64,000 nucleotides of DNA, taken from M3007 sp037445225 (lineage in GTDB: Bacteria; Bacteroidota; Bacteroidia; Chitinophagales; Saprospiraceae). The notes beneath the pieces were generated by a model. That model made no database searches, was not told the DNA's origin, and was given only the letters and a program-made list of their open reading frames with translations. The position numbers and the translations under genes are program-made. This document shows, piece by piece, positions 16,664 through 25,585 of the stretch. Numbering within the stretch: the first letter of the stretch is position 1; each line of letters opens with the position of its first letter. The stretch lies in NCBI GenBank assembly GCA_037445225.1, contig JBBIKW010000002.1:124001-188000 (forward strand), in the 5' to 3' direction.

Positions 16664-16948
16664 ATGCTAAGAGAACTCAAGGCGTTTTTACTTCGAGGCG
16701 ATGTAGTCGCCCTTGCCGTAGCGGTGATCATTGGAGGTGCCTTTGGGAAAGTGATCGCTTCCATGGTGGACGACATCATTTCTCCGATCTTGGGACTTAT
16801 CACGGGAAATCCGGACTTTTCCAGTGTGGTCATTGGGAATATCAAGATCGGCAACTTTATCAACGCCGTCATCAACTTCCTGTTGGTTGGCACGGCTCTC
16901 TTTTTTGTGATAAGGGCAGCAAGGCGCAGGCCTGAGGAGATAAACTAG
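16664..16948 (+). CDS. mscL: Large-conductance mechanosensitive channel, short form
   Basis: MscL opens under membrane tension to release solutes during osmotic downshock. TM1 (VVALAVAVIIGGAFGKVIAS) follows the amphipathic LRELKAFLLRGD helix, and TM2 (INAVINFLLVGTALFFVIRA) ends in the basic ARRRPEEIN. The family is normally about 130-150 residues. This one is 94, because the periplasmic loop between the helices is only about 25 residues and the C-terminal cytoplasmic helical bundle is missing. The hydrophobic pore-gate pattern is kept, so function is plausible. Two bases separate its stop from that of the convergent rmuC. Confidence 0.9.
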   Translation: MLRELKAFLLRGDVVALAVAVIIGGAFGKVIASMVDDIISPILGLITGNPDFSSVVIGNIKIGNFINAVINFLLVGTALFFVIRAARRRPEEIN

Positions 16949-16950
16949 GG

Positions 16951-18255
16951 TTAAGGCGCTGGTTCTTCTTCCTCAGTATCCTCTACCAAATCAGAGGGTA
17001 GCTGATACTTGGCTGTAGCGCCCAATTCATAGATGCGCTTGGCTCGGCCGATGATGGTGTCGCCTGGGCGAGTGCCGGTGGTGAGTTTTCGCATAGCCTC
17101 TGCATAAGCCTCTTGGGCGCCGTTCAAGCGTGCCCCCACGGTGCGCAGGTCTTCTACGAAGGCAACCAGCTTGTCGTAGAGTTTTCCGCTTTGCCGGGCA
17201 ATCTCTCGAGCAGAGCGGTTCTGCTTTTCTTCGCGCCATAGATGCGCTACGATGCGCAAGACGGCGGCTAAGGTGCTGGTGGTGGCGATGACGACATTTT
17301 GGCGGAGGGCTTCTTCTAACAGCGTCGGGCTTGCCTGCATAGCGGCCGCTACGGCGCCATCTATGGGGACGAACAACACGATAAAGTCGGGCGTCCGAAG
17401 TTGGTGCAGCCGGTGGTAGTCCTTGCTGCTCAGCTCTTGCACGTGTCGGCGCAGGCTGTCCACGTGTGCTCGAAGGTGCTGTTCGCGGGCATGTGGGTCT
17501 TCTTCGCCAAAGAAACGCTCGTAAGCGGTCAGAGAGACTTTGGCATCGATGAGGAGATGCCGCTTGCCGGGAAGCTTGATGAGAAAGTCTGGGCGTTTAG
17601 CCCGCCCCTCTTCGTCGCGAAAGGTGAACTGCGTTTCGAAGTGTTCGCCTCTTTGCAGGCCGGCGTTTTCCAGCAGCACTTCGAGCTGGTATTCGCCCCA
17701 GTTGCCCTGTACCTTGCTCTGCCCTTTGAGGGCCGCGGTCAGGTTGCGGGCGTCTGCGCTCAGCTGCTGGCTGAGCAACACCAACTGCTCGATCTCTTTG
17801 CGCAGGCTTTCTTTGCTGCGGTTTTCATCGGAAAACTTGCGGTCGATGTTCGCTTCAAATTCCCGAATACGCTCGCGCAAGGGCGATAGCGCTTGTTCCA
17901 AGCGCGCTGTGCTTTGCTCTTGAAAGTGCCGCGACTTCTCATCGAAGAGGCGGTGGGCTAGCTGTTCGATTTCCAAGCGAAGGTATTGAGCCGTCTGCTC
18001 CAAGTCTGTTTTGCGCTCCTGGAGCTGCCTGCTCTGGTGTTCGATGGTCTTTTCGCATTCCGCTATTCGAGCGGCAGCCGCGCGCAGCTCGCGCTCCTTA
18101 ACCTCCAAAGCCTTTTGCAGCGCTTCGTTCTGCATCCTAAGGTCGCGATAGACTTCGGCCGACAACCCACTGCCTTCCTGCGTGCGGCGTAGCAAAAGCA
18201 GAACGACGGCAACCAAGACGATGGCACCAACTAAAACGAGTAAAGTACTGTCCAT
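16951..18255 (-). CDS. rmuC: RmuC-family DNA recombination protein
   Basis: This 434-residue protein is anchored by one N-terminal membrane helix (TLLVLVGAIVLVAVVLLLL). A coiled coil follows (about 30-180, rich in Glu, Leu, Gln), and then the RmuC nuclease-like core with GNWGEYQLEVLLENAGL, RPDFLIKLPGKRHLLIDAKV and FVPIDGAVAAAMQ. In E. coli RmuC limits inversions between short inverted repeats, and the core is related to restriction endonuclease folds (the DxK of LIDAK). The acidic C-terminus EDTEEEEPAP is disordered. A TATCTTTG element lies 32 bases upstream. Confidence 0.92.
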   Translation of the reverse strand: MDSTLLVLVGAIVLVAVVLLLLRRTQEGSGLSAEVYRDLRMQNEALQKALEVKERELRAAAARIAECEKTIEHQSRQLQERKTDLEQTAQYLRLEIEQLAHRLFDEKSRHFQEQSTARLEQALSPLRERIREFEANIDRKFSDENRSKESLRKEIEQLVLLSQQLSADARNLTAALKGQSKVQGNWGEYQLEVLLENAGLQRGEHFETQFTFRDEEGRAKRPDFLIKLPGKRHLLIDAKVSLTAYERFFGEEDPHAREQHLRAHVDSLRRHVQELSSKDYHRLHQLRTPDFIVLFVPIDGAVAAAMQASPTLLEEALRQNVVIATTSTLAAVLRIVAHLWREEKQNRSAREIARQSGKLYDKLVAFVEDLRTVGARLNGAQEAYAEAMRKLTTGTRPGDTIIGRAKRIYELGATAKYQLPSDLVEDTEEEEPAP

Positions 18256-18286
18256 AAGGGCGCGAAAAAAGTATCCATTGATGAAG

Positions 18287-18294
18287 CAAAGATA
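18287..18294 (-). promoter_or_regulatory. -7 element of the rmuC promoter
   Basis: On the minus strand this reads TATCTTTG, a perfect TAnnTTTG, about 32 bases before the rmuC start. I see no TTG at the -33 distance. Confidence 0.5.
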
Positions 18295-18378
18295 CTTTTT
18301 CAGACAGAATGTTTTAATTTAAAGGTCTCCTCAACAATGTGTTCGGGCTATCGCCCTAATATACCCGATAACAGCGCG

Positions 18379-18386
18379 TATTTTTG
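18379..18386 (+). promoter_or_regulatory. -7 element upstream of the 18.4-kb membrane protein
   Basis: TATTTTTG matches TAnnTTTG and lies 26 bases before the start codon at 18412. The -33 region is not recognisable. Confidence 0.4.
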
Positions 18387-18411
18387 CCCAAAAGACGAAT
18401 AGCTGCTCACC

Positions 18412-19881
18412 ATGCTCTCTGAAGACGATATCAAGCGCATCTTCCCAACTTTTCTGAAGCACTTCTATCTGCACCGCTACGACTATCGGCCGGGTACGGA
18501 GAAAACGGTGCTCGACAACGTGAGTGCGGAAGGGCTGATTGCTGACGGTTGGTTTTCTTTTCAAATGCCGGAAGGGCAGGTCTTCACCGCCACTTTTGAG
18601 GCCACCTCCGCCAGCAATGCCGGTGAGGTAAAGTATTCGCTCAATACGGTTTACTTTTTATGGGACTGCGCGGCATTTGGTGCAGTGGTCGCCCTTGCTG
18701 CCTACGCTCTATCGTACGTAGCGCATTTCGAATGGTTGGTTCAATTAGGCTGGGTGGGCAACCTCGGCTACATCTTGGGTACGGCCTTCGTAGGTTTTCT
18801 GGCCTGGTTTTTCTCAATGCGCTCTTGGCGGAAATACCGATACATTTATGCTGTAGAGCAGTTTAAGCGCTACTATGCGGATGAGCAATGGATTGCCCTG
18901 GCCGACGACGTCTTTCGCTCGCCGGTAGATCCGTATTTAGAAGAGCTCAGGCGCCAGTGCATTTACAGCGGCTTTGGCTTGGCTTTGGTATCGGGCGACG
19001 GCACAGTGAGGGTTTTAGTGGCTCCTTCGCGTTTGGGTCTGTACGGCAAAGACCGAAAGATAGTGCACTGGATAACCCAACGCGAATGGTTTAAGGCCAC
19101 TGCCCACAACATCCAAGTAATGCAGCGCCGGGTTGTTTTACCGAGCCCTCTCAAGCGCACTTTGAACAAGATGGGCCGTTCGATGCGCTATTTGGTACTC
19201 GACCCGCTGCGCGAGGGATTTTTGCGCACTTCAGGACTGCGCCAACAGGCGGAGGAGACGTGGAAGCGCTATATGAGCCGGCAGAGCATCCAAAAATGGA
19301 TATTTTCGCTGGCGCTCCTTTTCCTTTCTCCCCTGGTATATCAAGTGCTGACCTACCGAGAGGCCAAGGTAGAAGACGTTATCGATTTGAGTGGGGGAAA
19401 CCCAGAAGATCAATACGGCTACCTCTACGAAGGCGAGGAGTATGACTCGAGAGGTATCCCCAAGCAATATCCCGACCATCCGGAAAGACAATCTGTTCCC
19501 GAACCGACACCGGTAAGCCCTAAGCCTGCAAAGCAGGAGGAGATCCCTACGATCAATCTTTCAGGGATTGAGGATGAGACCGAACCCGTACAACAGCCTT
19601 GCTACCCGTATCGCACTATGCGCGGATGGATCATTGCAGACAACGTGTTTGTACAGCGAGCTTTAGCTGACCGGCGCGTGCAGGTACTTCAAAAGGCAGG
19701 TATCTCCGCCGAGGTCGTGCCGGAAGAGTGTTTCCAAATGGGACAGGGCTACATAGTGAAGATAGGAGAGGTTCACCTTCGAAAAGGTGCAGCAGAGAGA
19801 GAAGCCGATCGCCTGCGGGACGCGATGGAGGCGCAGGGCGTCTACGAAGGCGACTTTCGCTATTTTAACGTTGGGCAATGA
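18412..19881 (+). CDS. Membrane protein with SPOR-like C-terminus, unknown function
   Basis: This 489-residue protein matches no family that I recognise. Residues 1-80 are a soluble domain (FPTFLKHFYLHRYDYRPGTE). Two membrane spans lie at about 84-105 and 115-135. A cytosolic domain of about 160 residues contains a hydrophobic core (GFGLALVSGDGTVRVLVAPS). A third span lies near 300-320 (WIFSLALLFLSPLVYQVL), then an acidic Pro-rich linker. The last 75 residues (ADRRVQVLQKAGISAEVVP, then YIVKIGEVHLRKGAAEREA) look like a SPOR-type peptidoglycan-binding fold of paired strands and helices. If so, the C-terminus is periplasmic. It is convergent with crtY. Confidence 0.6.
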   Translation: MLSEDDIKRIFPTFLKHFYLHRYDYRPGTEKTVLDNVSAEGLIADGWFSFQMPEGQVFTATFEATSASNAGEVKYSLNTVYFLWDCAAFGAVVALAAYALSYVAHFEWLVQLGWVGNLGYILGTAFVGFLAWFFSMRSWRKYRYIYAVEQFKRYYADEQWIALADDVFRSPVDPYLEELRRQCIYSGFGLALVSGDGTVRVLVAPSRLGLYGKDRKIVHWITQREWFKATAHNIQVMQRRVVLPSPLKRTLNKMGRSMRYLVLDPLREGFLRTSGLRQQAEETWKRYMSRQSIQKWIFSLALLFLSPLVYQVLTYREAKVEDVIDLSGGNPEDQYGYLYEGEEYDSRGIPKQYPDHPERQSVPEPTPVSPKPAKQEEIPTINLSGIEDETEPVQQPCYPYRTMRGWIIADNVFVQRALADRRVQVLQKAGISAEVVPEECFQMGQGYIVKIGEVHLRKGAAEREADRLRDAMEAQGVYEGDFRYFNVGQ

Positions 19882-19892
19882 ACCTGCGCGCT

Positions 19893-21104
19893 CTATCGAC
19901 CTAACAGGATATGGAACAGGGCTTTCAAAAAGGGTACAGGCGGCGGCGCTCCGACGACGCGCAGATTTTCCCAAGCTGAAGAGTCCTCGTCCAAGAAGCG
20001 CAACACCATAGCTGGAGGGAGTTTGCGAAACAAGTTGGCAAAGATGGTGGCGCCCAGCTCGTTGCGGTCGTATAGTACGCGCAAGAGAATGCGGTCTAAC
20101 CCATGAAAAACAGGTCTGCTGCGCAAGGGCTGTGTTTGCGGCATCCCTGTCTGCTCCCAAGCATCTGCAAAGGCGCGGGCTCGGCGCAGCGTGCGCTTGA
20201 AAGCATAGCCGCTAGACGCCTTGACGAAGCCGCCAGCCGTGCCGATGTGTATTGTGCGCCCTATCCTCGTCGGAGAAAAGGGATAGTCGGTCATCGGAAT
20301 GACGCCAAACTCCTCCTCTTCTATGTGGAATTGAGATAAGCGCAGCCGGTTTTTGAGGTAGTCCCTTAGCGCAGCATCGTACTCGGCGGCAGTCAGCAAG
20401 GCCGGCGAAAACACCGTGAACTCTACCAGTGCCCGGTGCGCAGAGGAGGGGAGCACATACACGAAGCGCGTCTGCCCACACTGATCGATACAAAAGTCCA
20501 TGAGGGTCATCACCTCAGGGTCGAATGCGGCTTCTGGAGTGTGCACCACCCAACCCTTGAAATGCTGAAGCAAAAAAATGTTGCCCGCTGCGGGCCGAGC
20601 AGTGGCATCCGGTAGGGTAGAGATTGGCGGACGCCATCCCGTCGGGATGTCTTCGGGAAATAAGGCTGTGGGTGCAAAGGCCGAGTTGAGCACCACCTCT
20701 CCTTGAAAATCGCCCACTTCCGATACCACGATACCGCTCGAGGGGTTTATGCTGTGGATATTGGCCGCGATGCGCGCCGCGTTCGGAAAGCGATGCAGCT
20801 CTTGTTCGGCCCATCGGTAGAAATCGATGCCGCGTACTTGGTAATAGCGATAGGGAGCAATATCCAATACCGCCTCAAAGCCCGGAGCCGCAAAGCGGCA
20901 ATACCGCCAAGAGGATTGCACGACCGGCGGTATGGGTTCGCTCTCCGTGGCCCAAAAGCACCACGTCCGATCGTTTGCCTGCTTGGTGTCGCGATCGATG
21001 AGCAACAGCGTTTTTCGCTCGAAAAAGGGGCGCCCAAGCATCTCAACGGCGAAGCTCAAGCCTGCCAATCCAGCACCAGCAAAGACAATATCGTAGCGAT
21101 GCAC
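19893..21104 (-). CDS. crtY: Lycopene cyclase
   Basis: This 403-residue FAD-dependent cyclase converts the linear ends of lycopene to beta-rings. The dinucleotide fold opens the protein (YDIVFAGAGLAGLSFAVEML). LIDRDTKQANDRTWCFW and YYQVRGIDFYRWAEQEL are typical of the CrtY family, as are HIGTAGGFVKASSGYAFKRT and the C-terminal FHGLDRILLRVL region. The length is normal. No other carotenoid gene (crtB, crtI, crtZ) is in this window, so the pathway is scattered or lies elsewhere. It sits between two opposite-facing neighbours and appears monocistronic. Confidence 0.92.
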   Translation of the reverse strand: MHRYDIVFAGAGLAGLSFAVEMLGRPFFERKTLLLIDRDTKQANDRTWCFWATESEPIPPVVQSSWRYCRFAAPGFEAVLDIAPYRYYQVRGIDFYRWAEQELHRFPNAARIAANIHSINPSSGIVVSEVGDFQGEVVLNSAFAPTALFPEDIPTGWRPPISTLPDATARPAAGNIFLLQHFKGWVVHTPEAAFDPEVMTLMDFCIDQCGQTRFVYVLPSSAHRALVEFTVFSPALLTAAEYDAALRDYLKNRLRLSQFHIEEEEFGVIPMTDYPFSPTRIGRTIHIGTAGGFVKASSGYAFKRTLRRARAFADAWEQTGMPQTQPLRSRPVFHGLDRILLRVLYDRNELGATIFANLFRKLPPAMVLRFLDEDSSAWENLRVVGAPPPVPFLKALFHILLGR

Positions 21105-21150
21105 GAAGGAGAGAAGATTATTGGGTGAAGACGGCTTGTGCCGTGAACGC

Positions 21151-22473
21151 TCATTCTCGCGCCAGTGTTTGAATTAACCGAGTAAAGTCTGCCTCAAAAG
21201 CTGCGTATTTCGACGTGGCGGGCCCATCGAATCCCGCGTGGATGTGTCGGATGCGGTTCCGTTTATCCAGAACGATTATCGTGGGAAATGCCACCACTTC
21301 TGACAGAGCGGGGAAGAATTGACTAGCTGCTTTTTTGTCGGCTTGCCCGGCATATACGATGTCGAAGGGAATACCTAAGCGCTGCTTGTAGCGCAGGAGA
21401 TGGGCGTTGGCGCGTTCGGGAGGGAATCGCTCAAAAGCAAAGCCTACGATGCTCAGCTGCGGTGCGATTTGCGGGTTTTTCTTTAGAAAATCTACTAAGA
21501 ACCGCTGCTCGTCCAAGCAATTAGGGCACCAAGTGCCCATAATGGTGAAGATTTTGACTTTGCCATCGAAAGCCGGACTGGGGAACTTCAGGCGAATGCC
21601 TTCCGGTGTGACTACGTCGAAAGAGAGCGGTGGAGCACCCGGTTTTACTTTAGTGAGCGAGTCGGGCGGCGTCAACTGGAAGGTGGAGTCGCGCCATGCC
21701 TTCCAGAGGGTGCGGTAGTGGGTGCCGGAGCGAAATTCACCCTGAAGCGTGTCGCCCTGGATGCTGCCCGAAAACAAGAAGGCGTGTGCGCCGTCGAAGG
21801 CAGATAGCCAGAATTTTCTGCCCAACACTACGCCTTCGAGGAATCGATAATCGCCCGTTTCAGTGCGGAAGGTACCCTCCAAGTGGTTGCCGGCTTGGCG
21901 GAACTCGCCGATGGCCCGCTGCGGCTTTTCGCTCTCTATTTCGAACAGCGCTGCCCACTGACCCGATAGATCGGTTATGGGCTTGGTGTTGAGGGTGGTA
22001 AATCGGTAGTCGCGACCCGCCTGCGCGTAGAAAGGGATGCGGTAATTGTTCTTGGTGGGTACTACCCATTCTCCCTGCATAGCGCCTCCGCGGACTTCCG
22101 CATGCAAATAGGTGCCGTATTCGGGGAAAAAGACGTTAAACGTGTCGCGCGCCTTGGACCGGTCGCGTCCATATTGGATACTGTCGCAGCGGATACGCTC
22201 GCTCCCATTGCGTATCTCAAGGTAAAAGCGCTCCCCGTCTATGTAGTGCACCTCGAACAAGAAAGGAAGCTCTCCTTCCCGAAACTGCTCAACTAAAGTA
22301 AAAATGGTGTCTTTGTCGCGTACCGGAACGCTAAACTTATCCAGCTCCAACACTCCGCGCCATATCCCCGGCGCCACACGGCTGTAGGCCGTATCGGTGG
22401 TGATACAGCCCTCATGGGTTAAGAGGGCACCTATTGCGAAAAAAAGCAGTATCCACTTCTGGGAGTTGCGCAT
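21151..22473 (-). CDS. TlpA-like thioredoxin-domain lipoprotein
   Basis: This 440-residue exported protein has a lipobox Cys at 23 (ALLTHEGC). The first 270 residues form beta-rich repeats resembling DUF4369-type domains (GIWRGVLELDKFSVPV and GQWAALFEIESEKPQRAIGE are two similar starts). Residues about 290-440 are a TlpA/ResA-like thioredoxin domain with the redox pair in GTWCPNCLDEQRFL and the cis-Pro in AFPTIIVLDK. It probably reduces or shuffles disulphides in the periplasm. Partner unknown. Upstream lies the accessory patch. Confidence 0.85.
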   Translation of the reverse strand: MRNSQKWILLFFAIGALLTHEGCITTDTAYSRVAPGIWRGVLELDKFSVPVRDKDTIFTLVEQFREGELPFLFEVHYIDGERFYLEIRNGSERIRCDSIQYGRDRSKARDTFNVFFPEYGTYLHAEVRGGAMQGEWVVPTKNNYRIPFYAQAGRDYRFTTLNTKPITDLSGQWAALFEIESEKPQRAIGEFRQAGNHLEGTFRTETGDYRFLEGVVLGRKFWLSAFDGAHAFLFSGSIQGDTLQGEFRSGTHYRTLWKAWRDSTFQLTPPDSLTKVKPGAPPLSFDVVTPEGIRLKFPSPAFDGKVKIFTIMGTWCPNCLDEQRFLVDFLKKNPQIAPQLSIVGFAFERFPPERANAHLLRYKQRLGIPFDIVYAGQADKKAASQFFPALSEVVAFPTIIVLDKRNRIRHIHAGFDGPATSKYAAFEADFTRLIQTLARE

Positions 22474-22627
22474 GACAGCTATTGAATGATGTTCAAAAAG
22501 GGAACGCCTTTTCGATAAAAGACGCCGCGAAAATAACTTGCTGGCTCGGAGGAAAAGGCAGGGAATTGGCCGAAGTAGCTATTGAGCAATATCGATAAGC
22601 GCTCTTTGTAGGCAGTGGTTGTAAACA

Positions 22628-22987
22628 TCAAAATACGCACTTCTGCTCAGATTTACGTAACAATGGTTCGTAAAGAATTAAGCTGCAATTTTGCCAAGGT
22701 TGTATAGTTTTTGGATACCGGGATGGTTTTTCGCGATTCAACAAACCACCATGGAAATCCATCAAGCTTTGGCCATTTTGCGACAAGGTTTGGGCGGCAA
22801 AATAATGCAAAGCCGTGTTGGCTGCTATGTCCGCTGCCGCAAAACCGCACAGTTCCACGCTCCATTTTGTCTTGTTCGCATAGCCTGGCCAAAAGCAACC
22901 CACGCCCAGCGTGTACTTGCCGCTCTTGCGAATGTAGGAAGAGCCAAATGCATTCCTGCGTCGGCTGCCGCTATACTTTTTGGTCAA
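22628..22987 (-). pseudogene. Fragment of a DDE transposase (IS4-like)
   Basis: A 119-codon open stretch contains SYIRKSGKYTLGVGCFW followed by KTKWSVELCGFAAADI and NTALHYFAAQTL. This closely parallels the first DDE block of a Bacteroidota transposase family that I remember as FDPSYIxKSGKxTxGxGxFWSGC...E(I/L)xGIAxxDI. The residue before SSYI is Gly where the family has the catalytic Asp. The reading is too short (families run about 400 residues), starts without a proper N-terminus and diverges after about 95 codons, so it is a dead fragment. I infer the family from memory of the motif; no search was run. Confidence 0.6.
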
Positions 22988-23403
22988 GAGCCAGTTGAAA
23001 GACTAAAAATCAAAACCGGATTCCCGATGATTGCGGGAGGTTAATTCGTTATGTTGACTGCAGCGCTCCAAATTCAGATATGTGTACCGGTCACGAAGGC
23101 CCAAGAACAGGCCCAGGTGGCGCTAAAAAAATTGTGTTGTCAGTTGTTTACATCCGGCATTTCTCGTAGTGTTGCGCTTGTGAGCTTTTCGACGTTCATG
23201 GGCAGAGATTGGTTTATGTTTCATACCACAAACCTAAACTTTTGCTTTTTTTATTGATATGAATCCCTATCGGCATAGCCGATTTCTTTACGAGTTATTG
23301 TTGTCACGTAAAACAGGAAAAATCTCAGCAAAGCTAAAAAAGGATGGGTTTTGGTGCACTGTTTTTTGGCAAATGGCCTGACGTGGTTCGAGTGGAGCAC
23401 TAA

Positions 23404-23505
23404 CTGCTCGGTTACGAGAGCAGCGAGACGACAGAAATCTACATGCATCTGACGCAAAAAGGCTGGGACAAGCTACGCAGCCCTATTGACGACTTGAACA
23501 TTTGA
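23404..23505 (+). pseudogene. C-terminal remnant of a tyrosine integrase
   Basis: Directly after an in-frame TAA (23401-23403), the plus strand encodes LLGYESSETTEIYMHLTQ and then a tail ending in LRSPIDDLNI and a stop. This is the end of a phage/transposon-type integrase: LLGHxSxxTTxIYxH carries the last catalytic His and Tyr. Here the His of LGH is Tyr (TAC), and no upstream R...HxxR boxes are in frame, so it cannot be active. It is different from the intact xerC at 637. Confidence 0.6.
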
Positions 23506-23718
23506 AAAAATGGGCCAAAACCTTGTCATGTCGAAAAAAGGTTGTATATTTTACCCTTAGAGTCGCGGCCCGAGGGCACTTGCGATTGCGGCCTAAGGCT
23601 GTACTACCGCAACGGACGGCGAAGTAAAAGATGTGATGCGGGATAAGTGCTGTTTGGGTGGTAGACGTATTGCTGTAGTGTAATGGTTCAACGAAAATAA
23701 GTAACTAAAGTTAAGCAA

Positions 23719-24996
23719 ATGAATATATCTAAAAGAATAAAGTTGTGCTCTAAAACAGTTCCATTGGGGAAGGTTTTTGGCATTCAAGGGGGAGTTCCAA
23801 GTTATACCCCTGTCAATCGGTCAAGGTTTGATGAGAGAATAAAATATCTTCTAACTATGGACAGACATATAGTTGTTCATGGCGCATCTAAACAAAGAAA
23901 ATCGGTTTTGAGGAAGAAGAATATTGACTCGAAGGAGTCCATCGCAGTTCAGTGCGTTCTAGAAAAAAATACTGACCAACTATTCAATGATATCGCACGA
24001 GAACTTGGCATCACATTCCCTAGGAGTATTAAAACTACTGGGGAAGTTTATGTTGAGGGCGAGAAAGGAACTGAGGCGGGAGTTGAAGGAGGAAAAATTT
24101 CTGGGAGAACAAAAGCAGGAGCAAGGTATTCTTTTGGTAAAGAATATAACAGCCCAAGCGGCTATGAGAAGGATTACAATTTGTTAGCACAAAAACTAAG
24201 AGATGAAAATAAAAGACTAATTTTTTAAGATTTTCATTATTTAGATGAGGATGTTAGAAAGAAAATGGCTTTTGAGCTAAAGGCACTTTACGAAGCAGGA
24301 ATTTATGTAATTATCATTGGAATATGGTCAGAACAAAATCTATTAACTTATTACAACGGAGACTTGTCTGGCAGAGTTGAGGAGATGGATTTACAGTGGA
24401 CTGATGATGAACTGCGAGATGTCTTAAGAAAAGGCGAAGATGCACTAAATATACAATTCTCAGATGAGATCCGTAATGAAATGGTAGAATCATCTTATAA
24501 TAACGTTGGCCTTTTACAAAGATTAGCAGAAAAAGTCTGCTTTTTGACAGAAGTGACAGTTAGTATAAAAAAATACAAGCAGTCTAAGAAAATAGAAAAT
24601 GTTGATATTTATACCTCTGCAAGGAAGGATATAATAAATGATCTGAGACAACGATATTCAAAAATCTATGAAGTGTTTGAGAGGGGCTTTGAAGAAACAG
24701 AGTTAAAGGTATATTATAACATTTTTAAGGCAGTTTCGACTTTGCCCACTGATAAAATCATCAAAGGAATTCCACAACATGAATTGCCTATCAAAGCTCA
24801 AAAATTCGAACCCAAGATTCGCCATTCTGATTTGACTGCTGCGCTAAAGAGAATTGAGAAACTCCAAATATCACGAGAAATCACCCCTTTCCTTGTCATG
24901 TATAATGAAAACACAAGAGAAATTCACCTCGTAGATAGGGAGTTTATTTTTTATCGTGAATTCGGTAGCCCTGATTGGGAATGGTTAAATCAGTAA
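23719..24996 (+). pseudogene. ATP-binding (AAA/STAND-like) protein, broken by one stop codon
   Basis: A single 425-codon reading frame is interrupted only by TAA at 24226-24228. The N-terminal GKVFGIQGGVPSYTPVNR resembles a group of bacterial ATPases that open with a VP-Y-T motif before the P-loop. The P-loop reads GASKQRKS (residues 55-62), with Arg (AGA, 23896-23898) where Walker A needs Gly (GGA). The stop falls in LIF-stop-DFHYLDEDVRKK, where GAA would restore an EDFHYLD-type Walker B. Downstream, YEAGIYVIIIGIWSEQN fits the following AAA strand, and the C-terminal 200 residues are helical. Composition is much AT-richer than its neighbours, which suggests transfer. The intact protein was probably a nucleotide-driven switch, possibly defence-related; that is inference. 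Confidence 0.75.
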
Positions 24997-25029
24997 ATTC
25001 GTCGGACAACAAATGTACGCTTTTGTCTC

Positions 25030-25585
25030 TTAAATGTCGGCATAGCCTACATCTAGCCGTTGGTGGCCGTTAGACATTATGTAGAATTGAAGTCGCTGAT
25101 TATCAGCGTATTTAGATGGGTTAGCCACAACTTGGAAGTTGTAAAGCCCTGTGCAAGTGACAAAAGCGGTCTGTCTGAAATTGTTCTCGTAGGCTTGACA
25201 CTCGTCTTTCACGATCCTGAGCAGCCACTCTTTGTTTTCCAATTTATTGGCTAGTGCTTGAAAGGCCTCGTTCATCGTCGCAGGCATTGCTTTTGCCAGG
25301 GCTTGGGCCAATATCTGGCAAGGCCATGTATGTACGCGTTGCACTGGGCCTGTTCCATGTCAAAAGTATCCGCCTGCACCTTTTGTATGGAATTGTGCTC
25401 GAGGTAGTAGAGGATGAAACAAGGCCGTTCGGCATGGGTGGGAAGCAGGCTGTTTTTATAGATCACAAAGCGGCTAACGCCTTTTTAACCCTACTACTCA
25501 TCTCTCGACGACTCACGATCAAAATCGGTCTTGGTCATACTCGTCATGGACAAGAAGCGAGACTCCGGCAAAGACCATTTCGCAT
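25030..25585 (-). pseudogene. Degenerate IS5-like transposase N-terminal region
   Basis: Reading the minus strand and allowing two stops and a frameshift gives, in order, MRNGLCRSL, SMTKTDFDR, RFVIYKNSLLPTHAERPCF, ILYYLEHNSIQKVQADTFDM, EQAQCNAYIH, then LAQALAKAMPATMNEAF. This follows the N-terminal helix-turn-helix domain of IS5-group DDE transposases (SLTGxTxxxFDxLL, LPTxEERLxFILxYLKxxPIQEVQAxxFGMxQxQANxWIH). Stops interrupt it at about 25500, and the frame changes near 25310-25340. The last 65 codons (ending QRLDVGYADI) do not look like the DDE domain, so the element is also truncated or fused to other DNA. Confidence 0.6.

Larger units (their letters stand above)
22474..23718. other. Non-coding stretch with decayed mobile-element fragments
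   Basis: No intact gene is found in these 1.2 kb. Two remnants are recognisable and listed separately: a transposase fragment on minus and an integrase tail on plus. Base composition shifts to AT-rich after about 23.0 kb. The piece from 23051 to 23340 holds nothing that I recognise. Confidence 0.7.

Noticed and set aside
23051..23257. A 68-codon plus-strand frame in the accessory patch.
   Set aside because: No recognisable motif or start context; likely chance in decayed DNA.
23383..23395. GGTTCGAG, resembling a tRNA T-loop.
   Set aside because: Flanking bases do not form a T-stem and no acceptor, D or anticodon arm can be built. I found no tRNA or rRNA genes in the window.
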